Shown here piece by piece: positions 26,401-32,409 of a stretch of 39,527 nucleotides of DNA. The stretch covers positions 1-39,527 of the forward strand of contig CALBJC010000123.1 in the NCBI GenBank assembly GCA_937892655.1. Reading direction: 5' to 3'. A program made the position numbers and the translations under genes. Numbering within the stretch: position 1 is the first letter of the stretch; every line of letters starts with the position of its first letter. Origin of the DNA: an uncultured Clostridia bacterium (lineage in GTDB: Bacteria > Bacillota > Clostridia > Oscillospirales > Ruminococcaceae). The notes under the pieces are model-generated. The model did not search any database. It was not told the origin of the DNA and worked only from the letters and a program-made list of their open reading frames with translations.

Positions 26401-29276
26401 AGGTTCTGGGTGACAAGGGCTTCTTCCCTCAGGAAAGAACTGCTACTGTAGTTATTACAGAAAGGCCTGAACACTTTGACAAGAAGGATGCAGCTGACGG
26501 TATCAGCATTACTGCTCTTTCTGCAAGTGGCACTTCAGTAATTCTTGATACAAGCAGACTTGTTTCCGAATTCAAAACAAACGGTAGCGGAAACAGCGCT
26601 ACTCATACTGCAACCATCGACTTTTCTGCAAGCGCAAACTATGCATGGTCGATTGAGTATACTGACCTTTCAGGCAGACAGAACGATGCTGTTGATACAA
26701 ATACATCTGTTACACCATTCATGTTTGCCGTTGATACAGATAAGCCTACAGGCGAGGTAAAGGCGGGTTCCTTCGGAACATGGCGCGAGCTTATCAGAAC
26801 TCTGACCTTTGGCTTGTGGAACAATTCAACTGTGACTGTAACAGGTTCATGCGATGATGTTACAACTCCTATTGAATCGTTTATGTACTTCAAGTCATCA
26901 AGTAAAACTGCCATGACAGAGGCAGAGCTTGGCGCTGTTACTTCATGGGCAAACTTTACAAGCGTTACATCCGACCTCAACGATATGTTTACTATTTATC
27001 TCAAGATAACTGACTCAGCCGGTAACATCAGCTATATCAGTACAAATGGTATTGTCGTTGATACAAGCAGTCCTAACATTGAAACAAGCGGTCCTAACAT
27101 TACTATCACCCCTGATACTACAAGCGCTATCAACAGCGACGATGTAGTTGTTGCAGTAAATGTTGCAGAACCAGTGTTAGGTACAGCTTCAGCATACTCA
27201 GGTATCAACCACATCGGCTATGAGGTTTATAACAAGGGCCAGCTTACTCAGAGCGGCGAGCTGTATTCATTCAGCGCAATTAATCCATCTGCAAGCGAGC
27301 TTACAGGAACATGGTCAAATGACGCTGCTTTTGTTGTAGATAAGAATCTCAACAACAGTAATGATGTAAAGATCGTAATCAATGCAATAGATAATGCCGG
27401 TAACTCAAGCACTAACGAGTGTTATTTAAAGATTGATATATCACAGCCTCAGATTATTGTTGAATACGACAACAATACAGCTGACGCTTCATTTGCTGAA
27501 AGTGTTTACTTCAATGCTGACCGTACAGCAAAGATCACTGTATTGGAAAGAAACTTTGATCCTGAAAATGTTGTTCTCAACATTACAAATACTGATGGCT
27601 ATGTTCCTCAGATTTCAGGCTGGACAAGAAGCGGTGGTACAGGTAACGGTGATAATACCGCTCACACAGCTTACGTAATATTTGACAGAGACGGCGACTA
27701 TACCTTTGACATTTCATGTACTGATATGGCGGGTAATGTAAGTCAGAATGTTGATTATGGTGCGTCTGTTTCTCCTGAAGCATTTACAATCGATAAAACT
27801 GCTCCTGTTGTAACAGTTTCATACGATAACAACAATGCTCTTAATCAGAATTACTACAATCAGACAAGAACAGCTACCATTACAATTACAGAGCATAACT
27901 TTGAAACAAGCAGAATCGTCATCAGCCTTACAGCTACAGATGACGGTACACCGATTTCACTGCCTTTAGTTACTCAGTGGTCAACAAATGGCAATGTTCA
28001 CAGCGCACTTGTTTTATATGAGGCAGACGCAAGATACACATTTGATATCGAATATACGGATAAGGCGGGTAACGCAATCAGCGATGTTGCTATGCAGACA
28101 TTCTATGTTGATACAACCGCCCCTGTACTTGAAATCTCAGGCGTAATCGATGAATCTGCAAACAACAATGATACAATAGGCTTTGTAATGACTGCAACAG
28201 ATACAAACTTTGATTCATTTGAACCTGTTGTAGAGGTTACTCTGCTCGAAGGCGGTACATTTGTAACAAAGACACTTAGCGTAGGCGAGTTTACAGACAT
28301 CGTAAACGGCAGAGTTTATACAGTTGAAAATCTGAATGCAGACGGTATCTACAGAATCACATGTACCCTTTTTGATAAGGCGGGCAACGCTTTTGAAGAG
28401 GTTATCCGTACAGATATTCACAACGATACTTATGCTACAGATGTAGCAGATCTTGATTCATTGATGACATTTACTGTAAACCGTGGCGGTTCAGTATTTG
28501 AAATTGATGAAAAGTCTGCAGAAATCTCAGAAAAGTACTACATTCAGTATGTAGAAGATGACCTTGTGTTTATCGAAATCAACGCCGATGAGCTTAAGTC
28601 TTATGAGGTTACTCTCAACGGTGAAGCTCTTGAAGAGGGTGTAGATTACACTCTTGAGGTTACAACCTCTGAGGGCGGCTGGATGAAGTATGTTTACACA
28701 ATAAGCAAGAGCCTGTTTGAACAGGAAGGCGAATACAAGATTGTTGTATCTTCAAAGGATATGGCTGACAACGATGCGTTTAGTGATGTCAAGGATGCTT
28801 CTGTTGAATTCGTAGTTGACAGAACTGCTCCTGTTGTAACAGTATCGGGTATTGCTATGAACGGCAGATATCAGACAGATAAGCAGCTTGTAACACTGAT
28901 TCCAACCGATGACGGTGGCGCATTACAGTCACTTGTTGTAAATCTTGTCGATGAAGACGGCAGATTTATTGAAGAGCTCATCAACGTATCAGGTCAGGAG
29001 CTTCTCGACCTTCTCGAGGGAAACGGCGGTAAGGTGAATTTGGAAATTGAAGAAGGCTTGTATCAGAATGTTCAGATTATCTGTTCTGACTGTTCACTCG
29101 GTGAAGCCGGACAGACAAATGTAAGTGAACAGATTGTCAGAAACGTTTCTGTATCATCAAGTGCGTTTATGATCTTCTGGTCTAACAAGGCGCTTCGTTT
29201 CGGTTCAATCGGCGGTATTTTCGCAATTATTGCGGCAATAGTAGTTGTAATAGTTGTTAAGAAAAAGCGCAGCTAA
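20427..29276 (+). CDS. Giant 2,949-residue surface protein with Ig-like repeats
   Basis: A secreted, membrane-anchored adhesin-like protein. Residues 1-33 are a Sec signal (basic RGLIQR, hydrophobic core, cut near AFA-E). Residues about 40-270 are two related domains (CEYKSELDGNWHEFTG and LEYKESQDGNWYPFAG). Residues about 275-890 are Big_2-type Ig domains (ITYSSSNPAIATVDQTGVV and kin). Residues about 890-2900 are longer Ig-like modules, each marked by DKTAP/VDKTTP and by a W-x(7-9)-LTF motif recurring at nt 23388, 24432, 25614 and 26781. A helix near 2926-2943 and KKKRS anchor it; there is no LPXTG sorting motif. I chose ATG 20427 because AAGGAGAG lies upstream. As part of the pilus locus it is probably an adhesin or stalk co-expressed with the pili. 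Confidence 0.85.
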   Translation: MNKFKKRGLIQRALSMMLSAAIAVSVIPAGAFAEFASAVAVTAASESVLVNTSAEFSYSINANDDAGKNVLASIGFSNSAAVEKCEYKSELDGNWHEFTGVIGDGTPQLLESVLSGEFRVTFNQPGQNTVSVSVSDNENQSILCSSSTTINVLDIGRIETNISESAFIAGESKEFTFTTIANGQAGIMVFGSFVFSDPSAIATLEYKESQDGNWYPFAGDFGPPETGFPFMDNLTSTFRVTFSKPGTYSLTSVIKRADNSEILCTNVSTVVVKDDCELYYNQDNVELALTETSYINETLVDGATGAEYTYESSADYIVSVDGNGMLTPKMEGEVDITVTRIEGAEYTSKTATYHVRVIMVEYPDFEWALPIPSEIAWNVEGGYINYIVGDHPEGTIQYSISDWNVASINTNTGLLTMNMPGVLEVTATRYDGGKYLTTSNSYILNIVKGQQAPLEVADSTVVTDRNTSVQNAVTGGSTSNALVYEIEDPSVIEIDSAGVITPKRTGVTNVTVTRPGDDKYEDVSITYSVEVILAQQDAHFENGSAEKTIEYGQSFQNAVVNSSTSFITYSSSNPAIATVDQTGVVTTVDSGEVVITATIEGNDVYDGLVLSYNLIINKASQMVEFATAPSQIGSLTFGESFTNAATATTPITYSSSDEEVADVDENGTLIIHKAGWVTITATAEETSKYLEATASYTVIINKASQTITFDKGQDIEIAYNDNGNIFINSASTDAADDDITVTYAVINGGNSINAETFNYQTGEFEITRPGYIVIEAQFSENDRYAQANVQYRLTVDKDEQEISFSNDRFEVENGDASFVSPVITTEGDGTGNIVYSVSQDDNNVVESINPQTGELTFSSNTGTVTIEATKYADDFYKEVSAKYVLSVVDWIAPADAFSVAGTMGDNDWYTSDVSIVAKEGYLLSYTKGANAQWVESFNNAITTDGTHTVKFYIMQEQTNKISEQKVLEINVDKTTPSASVNAMGMSTWEKFLTIITLGNYGNDTISFTINKSDITSGVDKIEYFVDYGSSTASIDNITGAQWEEYADEIVVDKDKLFVVYAKVTDKAGNYIYATTNGIIFDKTAPDITYKIETANVNGHYDGDVIISLSVTDPTPYSGINRVEYTIMNNGSQTQAEPLYTYDLSGDIQYSELVNQWSSSSEEGSTEGKIIVDKSKNNSDKIVVSIKAVDNSGNEQIREIDLSIIADKPQMKVTFENDPAIIETYEDVEYYDQPRTAKIVITGAKKLFEESQAPVINVEAALGETYAGSTYRVGQWTYDNNLGAYVNYVYFEKSAVYDFDVKFVDIFNNECEYSANKFAVDLDAPTAEVSVIANTAWTKLLEVLTFDIWSNEELTVKAVFEDQTSPISSIEYYISDSDSALRYNDLKNVEWSVCEDALDDYTAEVDIPENEYVSVYFKAVDVAGHVSYFNTDGIIVDLQTGTLTVAPVTSATGEEENTFNGDFDVKISVADSVVSSGISRIEYWVYCDNQLTVNEVIYSFEYTPDEDTTKNTGHLIVKEINSDGTIVTTIDDPEHVLSADDLKYNIEKIIHIDAQKNNGDVVSIVAKAWDNAGNVWEGSCGSIMTDIVAPEIEVSFDNNVCNIVDGRGYFAGDRVATVTYTERLSNFDTQKAVDGIIIKTIDGEKLDVSQMIEWGDTVVSAESIDKTTHTAYITFSEDNNYIFESISYTDSAGNTCAYEDVVFAEDTKAPVNFTVDKVRPTVEITLNENVWHQIADVLTFDLFFRDSFEIVAEANDETSPTTIKYFKTADTELLDEAALGQITDKQWLDYEKIVVNEDERLTVYFRITDHAGNYIYANSQGIIFDKTVSDIIITAPQTSITHNGIPVYTEDIDVQINVYEKLDDINSGIKSVEYWVECDNEVTANGTLFSFEYVPDNDLTKNLGDLVIRQLDESGELVDVAQKEDYALSEQDLVKQFTKTITIDSATNNSCYVVLRVRVVDNAGNITEEIKEFDIDATSPQISVTFDNNEAYKVLGDKGFFPQERTATVVITERPEHFDKKDAADGISITALSASGTSVILDTSRLVSEFKTNGSGNSATHTATIDFSASANYAWSIEYTDLSGRQNDAVDTNTSVTPFMFAVDTDKPTGEVKAGSFGTWRELIRTLTFGLWNNSTVTVTGSCDDVTTPIESFMYFKSSSKTAMTEAELGAVTSWANFTSVTSDLNDMFTIYLKITDSAGNISYISTNGIVVDTSSPNIETSGPNITITPDTTSAINSDDVVVAVNVAEPVLGTASAYSGINHIGYEVYNKGQLTQSGELYSFSAINPSASELTGTWSNDAAFVVDKNLNNSNDVKIVINAIDNAGNSSTNECYLKIDISQPQIIVEYDNNTADASFAESVYFNADRTAKITVLERNFDPENVVLNITNTDGYVPQISGWTRSGGTGNGDNTAHTAYVIFDRDGDYTFDISCTDMAGNVSQNVDYGASVSPEAFTIDKTAPVVTVSYDNNNALNQNYYNQTRTATITITEHNFETSRIVISLTATDDGTPISLPLVTQWSTNGNVHSALVLYEADARYTFDIEYTDKAGNAISDVAMQTFYVDTTAPVLEISGVIDESANNNDTIGFVMTATDTNFDSFEPVVEVTLLEGGTFVTKTLSVGEFTDIVNGRVYTVENLNADGIYRITCTLFDKAGNAFEEVIRTDIHNDTYATDVADLDSLMTFTVNRGGSVFEIDEKSAEISEKYYIQYVEDDLVFIEINADELKSYEVTLNGEALEEGVDYTLEVTTSEGGWMKYVYTISKSLFEQEGEYKIVVSSKDMADNDAFSDVKDASVEFVVDRTAPVVTVSGIAMNGRYQTDKQLVTLIPTDDGGALQSLVVNLVDEDGRFIEELINVSGQELLDLLEGNGGKVNLEIEEGLYQNVQIICSDCSLGEAGQTNVSEQIVRNVSVSSSAFMIFWSNKALRFGSIGGIFAIIAAIVVVIVVKKKRS

Positions 29277-29292
29277 AACAAAATAAAACAAT

Positions 29293-29326
29293 TTATAGCC
29301 CTGTCGCGAAGCTGATGGGGCTATAA
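29293..29326 (+). terminator. Weak hairpin after the giant surface protein gene
   Basis: TTATAGCCC pairs with GGGGCTATAA around a 15-nt loop, followed by TTTTAGG. The short T run suggests partial termination, leaving the next gene in the same transcript at a lower level. Confidence 0.45.
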
Positions 29327-29359
29327 TTTTAGGAAGATAAGGCAGGCAGTATATATATT

Positions 29360-29833
29360 ATGGAACAGATAATAATTGCAATCGCATTTTTTCTGATATA
29401 TTATAATATCAGCGGTCTTGCAACAACTAATATCCTCAGATTGACCGCACCAAATACTTTAACCATACTCTCTTCGAAATGCGTATGTGATAACTGCGCA
29501 ACTCGGATAACGGCGCTATATCAGTTGCCGATAATTTCCTTTGTTGTGTGCAGAGGAAGATGCAGAAAATGCGGGTGCAAAATTCCAACAGACGCTTTGT
29601 TGCTTGAAATAATCGTTTTGATAGGAATGTTCGGCATATCCGCATTGCTGTCATTTTCGTTATTCGGCGTAACAATGAGCTTTGTGTTTTATGAGATTTG
29701 TCGTGTGGCGATGATTCTAATAAAATCAAAGCGTAAAACGGGATTTGTCAGGCAGTATTTTATAGCGCTCATTGCTATGATTCCATTTTATACCATAACA
29801 ATGTTTGTAGCGCTGATTAACAGCACTCTTTAA
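29360..29833 (+). CDS. Stand-alone domain resembling the Cys-rich N-terminus of prepilin peptidases
   Basis: A 157-residue protein with an N-terminal membrane helix, then KCVCDNCATRITALYQLPIISF, then RGRCRKCGCKIPTDALLLEI. This matches the DiS_P_DiS pattern of bifunctional prepilin peptidases: a first CxxC, a middle segment with P-I-x-S, then CRxC with K-I-x and a Leu-Leu-Glu segment before the membrane core. The aspartic catalytic part is missing; three more hydrophobic segments follow (LIGMFGISALLSFSLF, GVTMSFVFYEICRVAMILI, FIALIAMIPFYTITMFVAL). In Gram-negative peptidases this domain carries the N-methylation function or a metal site. Here it may complement TadV at 8705. The start has TTAGGAAGATAAGG upstream. 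An alternative is a redox or zinc-binding membrane protein. Confidence 0.65.
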   Translation: MEQIIIAIAFFLIYYNISGLATTNILRLTAPNTLTILSSKCVCDNCATRITALYQLPIISFVVCRGRCRKCGCKIPTDALLLEIIVLIGMFGISALLSFSLFGVTMSFVFYEICRVAMILIKSKRKTGFVRQYFIALIAMIPFYTITMFVALINSTL

Positions 29834-29863
29834 TGCACATCGGTTTTTGATGTAATAATTATT

Positions 29864-29977
29864 TTGAAATCAAGAGCGTTGTATTCTTATCTTATAAGCC
29901 ATCCTGAGCGCTTTGAATGTTTTTATGAGGATGAAATCCTCGGATACTTCAGTATTATCGGTACGAAAACCGACTAA
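29864..29977 (+). pseudogene. Possible C-terminal gene remnant
   Basis: An open frame reads RALYSYLISHPERFECFYED and EILGYFSIIGTKTD before a stop, with amino-acid use like a real protein end, but no ATG and no binding site. It is in frame with the stop codon of the preceding gene, which may be chance. I cannot name the source family. A terminator follows 11 nt later, as after a real gene. Confidence 0.3.
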
Positions 29978-29987
29978 TCAGACTATA

Positions 29988-30019
29988 AATCACTTCCGTT
30001 AAAGCGGAGGTGATTTTTT
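29988..30019 (+). terminator. Terminator before the GH43 fragment
   Basis: AAATCACTTCCG pairs with GCGGAGGTGATTT (one wobble) around TTAAA and is followed by TTTTTA. It closes whatever is left of the Tad-locus transcript and the remnant before it. Confidence 0.75.
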
Positions 30020-30076
30020 ATTGGGCGTTTACAATACTAAACTTATATGCTACTATTATAAAAAAAGGGGGATATT

Positions 30077-30370
30077 ATGAGCTATAATAATGATATAACT
30101 TCATCAGACCTCGGCAACGGGTATTTTTCTAACCCTGTGATTTTAGCCGATGTGCCTGATGTTGATTTTATAAGGGTTGATAAAACCTATTATATGATTT
30201 CAACTACTATGCATCTTTCGCCCGGTTGCCCTGTTATGCGCTCTTTAGACCTTGTAAACTGGGAGATCATCGGGTATGTTTTTGATACTTTAGGCGATGA
30301 TGACTGTCTGCGTTTGGAGCATGGCTTACATAACTACGGCAAGGCGCAGTGGGCGGCTGGGCAGATATAG
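30077..30370 (+). pseudogene. Truncated GH43-family glycoside hydrolase
   Basis: 97 residues that match only the first blade of a five-bladed GH43 enzyme (beta-xylosidase/arabinofuranosidase type). NPVILADVPDVDFIRVDKTY is the strand with the catalytic base Asp. YYMISTTMHLSPGCPVMRSLDLVNWEIIGY is highly typical, and the end GLHNYGKAQWAAGQI stops where family members continue with SLRYHNG. Full-length enzymes have about 300-550 residues and need later blades for the catalytic acid, so this product cannot be active. A strong binding site (AAAGGGGGATATT) remains, so the loss looks recent. The rest of the gene is not in the window: a terminator follows within 50 nt. Confidence 0.85.
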
Positions 30371-30418
30371 ATTTTTTCAAGGTATCAAATAAGCTTTTGC
30401 CAACAAGTAAATAAAACT

Positions 30419-30447
30419 AGCCGACAGATTACTCTGTCGGCTTTTTT
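30419..30447. terminator. Bidirectional terminator between GH43 fragment and GH25 gene
   Basis: A perfect stem AGCCGACAGA / TCTGTCGGCT with a 4-nt loop is followed by TTTTTT on the plus strand. The last T bases overlap the GH25 stop codon on the other strand. Confidence 0.8.
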
Positions 30448-31264
30448 ACACCTTTTTTGTATACCTTTTTGCGATATATCCTATACCGTATTTTGTGAAG
30501 ACTCTCAGCCACAAAACGCCTCTGTCATCTGAAAATTCTGCGTTGTCAGTTTTTAAAACAGCATTTTTTGTGACTACCGATACTGGCTTTGAGCTTTTGT
30601 AGGGGGATTTTCTTACCCATGCGGCAAGGCAGTTTGCTACCCTGATCTGTGAGTACTCAGGGGCTTGCGGCTCTTTATTTTCATACATAATGTTTACATC
30701 AACTATTGCGTTTATGCCGTCAATTTTATCGTTTCCATACTGCCAGATATAAACATCGTGTGGAAAAAGCTTGTAGCGTCTTTCTTTTGTAGTATAGCAG
30801 GCGAGCCACAGCGGATAGCTTTTAAAACGCTCATAGTCTAAAACGTAGGTCAGCCAGTCGGGATTTGAGTAGATAGAGCCCTTATGACCGAGCTGCGCTG
30901 CTTTTTGCATAGCATAGATGAGGTTATCTGTCAGGGTATCCTTAGAGAGATTTCTAAGCGAGATATCCTCCATATCGTAAAAAATTCCAAGTGGGGCGAT
31001 AGTGTTGCCCATTGCGTTTTTTAAAATGGTAAACTCCCTGTCAATTTCTGTGAGGGTTTTGGCCTTCGTGTAGATATAAACGCCGAATGGGATTTTGTTT
31101 TCGATAACCCCTTTTAAGTTGTTTTCAAACTCGCTGTCGGTATTTGACCCTGCAACTGCTCTGAGTATTGCAAACTCAATGCCAGCACCTTTAACCTTCG
31201 CCCAGTCGATTCTGCCCTGCCAGTATGAAACGTCAATGCCCTTTTTCTCAGTTGTTGTCATCAT
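30446..31264 (-). CDS. GH25 lysozyme (endolysin) with C-terminal SH3-like domain
   Basis: A 272-residue muramidase. Residues about 8-195 are the GH25 barrel: GIDVSYWQGRIDWAKVKGAG with the first Asp, FAILRAVAGS, FGVYIYTKA, GIFYDMED with the catalytic Asp-x-Glu, KGSIYSNPDWL, WLACYT and WQYGNDKIDGINAIVDVNIM. The last 70 residues (SQIRVANCLAAWVRKSPYKS to GIGYIAKRYTKKV) look like an SH3-type wall-binding domain. There is no signal peptide, as expected for a phage-type endolysin released through a holin. AAGGAG at 31274-31269 supports ATG 31264 or the next codon, 31261. It overlaps the holin gene by 17 nt: the standard holin-lysin pair. Confidence 0.92.
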   Translation of the reverse strand: MMTTTEKKGIDVSYWQGRIDWAKVKGAGIEFAILRAVAGSNTDSEFENNLKGVIENKIPFGVYIYTKAKTLTEIDREFTILKNAMGNTIAPLGIFYDMEDISLRNLSKDTLTDNLIYAMQKAAQLGHKGSIYSNPDWLTYVLDYERFKSYPLWLACYTTKERRYKLFPHDVYIWQYGNDKIDGINAIVDVNIMYENKEPQAPEYSQIRVANCLAAWVRKSPYKSSKPVSVVTKNAVLKTDNAEFSDDRGVLWLRVFTKYGIGYIAKRYTKKV

Positions 31265-31676
31265 TTTTCTCCTTTTTTGATAAAATGTCAATACCGCGCT
31301 TTAGTGCCTCAGGCAGAGGAATGCCCATGAGTGACGCATTTTCTGCAACAGAGATACTCTCATTTACTATAAAGCCCACAACCACAGCGCTTTTTATAAA
31401 TGATGTTCCAGCAGAAATGTCAAGGCGGTATGAGATAAGAACCATTAAAAGTATAACTGCCTTTTTTACAAGCCCTGCAAACCCTGCCTTGCTTGACAGC
31501 GCACCGTTTTTTGATTTTTCAGAGCGGTGCATAAGTGCTAAGATTATCCCTGTTATGTAATCTGTAATCATAATGATTACAAGGGTAGTCAGATCCTTCT
31601 CCCAGCCGCCGAAAAGCTCTGAGCATACTCCGCCCACAGCGCCCGAAAATACGCATAACGCTAACATCTTATTCAA
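31248..31676 (-). CDS. Phage-type holin (TcdE/phage_holin_4 family)
   Basis: A 142-residue small membrane protein. Helices: MLALCVFSGAVGGVCSELFGG, LTTLVIIMITDYITGIILALM, LVKKAVILLMVLISYRLDI and FIKSAVVVGFIVNESISVAENA. TDYITGIILA, then GxxxLxKKAxIL(L/M)xVLIxYRLD and NExISxxENAxxMGxPLP, are the family signature. AGGAGGTGA at 31693-31685 points to the TTG at 31676 as start (8-nt spacing); the in-frame GTG at 31688 is inside the binding site. It forms pores that let the overlapping lysozyme reach the wall. The same family exports toxins in Clostridioides difficile. No phage structural genes are nearby, so the pair is either a prophage relic or a domesticated export device. Confidence 0.9.
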   Translation of the reverse strand: MNKMLALCVFSGAVGGVCSELFGGWEKDLTTLVIIMITDYITGIILALMHRSEKSKNGALSSKAGFAGLVKKAVILLMVLISYRLDISAGTSFIKSAVVVGFIVNESISVAENASLMGIPLPEALKRGIDILSKKEKNDDNN

Positions 31677-31728
31677 TATCCGTTTCACCTCCTCTTGTAA
31701 CGCTTATAGCGTAATATTTTGGCGTTAA

Positions 31729-31761
31729 TGTAATTATATTACACATAAAGCGAAATGTCAA
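31729..31761 (-). promoter_or_regulatory. Consensus promoter of the holin-lysin pair, with a dyad over the -10
   Basis: On the minus strand TTGACA (31761-31756) and TATAAT (31738-31733) are 17 bp apart, a perfect sigma-A promoter. TGTAAT-TAT-ATTACA (31729-31743) is a dyad centred on the -10, a likely operator. A second dyad, CGCTTATAGCG, lies in the leader at 31701-31711. Confidence 0.8.
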
Positions 31762-31870
31762 GAACAAAATACGCTTTTGGTGTACAAAATATTGAACAAG
31801 TGTTTTTGTTTTTAAGGGTTTGTAATTACAGATAGTTGATATATTTTATGTAAAAAAGCTTGACAAGGTG

Positions 31871-31966
31871 AAAATTCAACACTTTCAACCGAGTTTTCAA
31901 CATCGCTTTAATGAAAATACGCTGTTTGCGGGTAGTTTTTCAAAGTTTTCAACATACTTTTCAACA
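31871..31966 (+). repeat. Cluster of TTTTCAACA-type repeats
   Basis: TTTTCAACA occurs at 31894-31902, 31946-31954 and 31958-31966. Related forms lie at 31871 (AAAATTCAACA), 31882 (CTTTCAACC) and 31936 (TTTTTCAAAG). An inverted copy, TGTTGAAAA, lies at 32058-32066 across the -35 of the next promoter. The whole 31762-32059 stretch has no supported gene. It could be a regulator-binding array for either divergent transcript; no known box is matched. Confidence 0.5.
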
Positions 31967-32059
31967 AATTACAAAATTATACTGATTGACAAGCTCTGCC
32001 AAAGAGCAGGAAATAGAAAAAACGCTCTGAACATAATTTGCAAGGATTTCAAATTTCTG

Positions 32060-32088
32060 TTGAAAAAGTTACAAGAATATGCTAAAAT
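32060..32088 (+). promoter_or_regulatory. Promoter of the DUF1294-cellulase unit
   Basis: TTGAAA (32060-32065) and TAAAAT (32083-32088) are 17 bp apart. The predicted start of transcription is only about 12 nt before the ATG at 32107, just ahead of the binding site GAGGTGGG, so the leader would be very short. Confidence 0.5.
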
Positions 32089-32106
32089 CAAAAGTGAGGT
32101 GGGTTT

Positions 32107-32400
32107 ATGTCAACGGTAGAGAAAATCATCATCATAGCGCTTTTGTATTTTGTAGTCATATCGATAGTTGCCATAGTTTTAACTATCCTTGACAAAAAGT
32201 ATGCAAAAGCGGGGGCATGGCGTATAAAGGAAAGTACGCTGATGACAGTTTCAGCGCTTGGCGGAGCTGTGGCTATGCTTTTTGTGATGAAGAAAATCCG
32301 CCATAAAACCAAACACAGCCTTTTTATGATAGGCATACCTATTATAATAGTCATTCACATAGTTATGATTACAGCGGCATTTTTGTATTTTTACAGGTAG
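32107..32400 (+). CDS. DUF1294 family small membrane protein
   Basis: A 97-residue protein with three hydrophobic segments: IIIIALLYFVVISIVAIVLTIL, TLMTVSALGGAVAMLFVMKKI and IGIPIIIVIHIVMITAAFLYF. DKKYAKAGAWRIKESTLMTVSALGG and the following KKIRHKTKH match DUF1294, whose usual core is D(K)xxAxxxxWRIPExxLLxLAllGGxxGaxxaMxxFRHKTxK. Function is unknown. It has a strong GAGGTGGG site and its stop is 10 nt before the cellulase gene, so the two are probably one transcript. Confidence 0.85.
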   Translation: MSTVEKIIIIALLYFVVISIVAIVLTILDKKYAKAGAWRIKESTLMTVSALGGAVAMLFVMKKIRHKTKHSLFMIGIPIIIVIHIVMITAAFLYFYR

Positions 32401-32409
32401 GAGATTAAA

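Noticed and set aside
31095..31560. Plus-strand frames across the holin and lysozyme genes
   Set aside because: Shadows of two well-supported minus-strand genes; no binding sites.
31894..31966. TTTTCAACA repeats as DnaA boxes and a replication origin
   Set aside because: They do not match TTATCCACA, and no dnaA, dnaN or replication gene is nearby.
31868..32119. An 83-codon frame before the DUF1294 gene
   Set aside because: It starts inside the repeat cluster without a binding site and runs over the promoter and start of the next gene.
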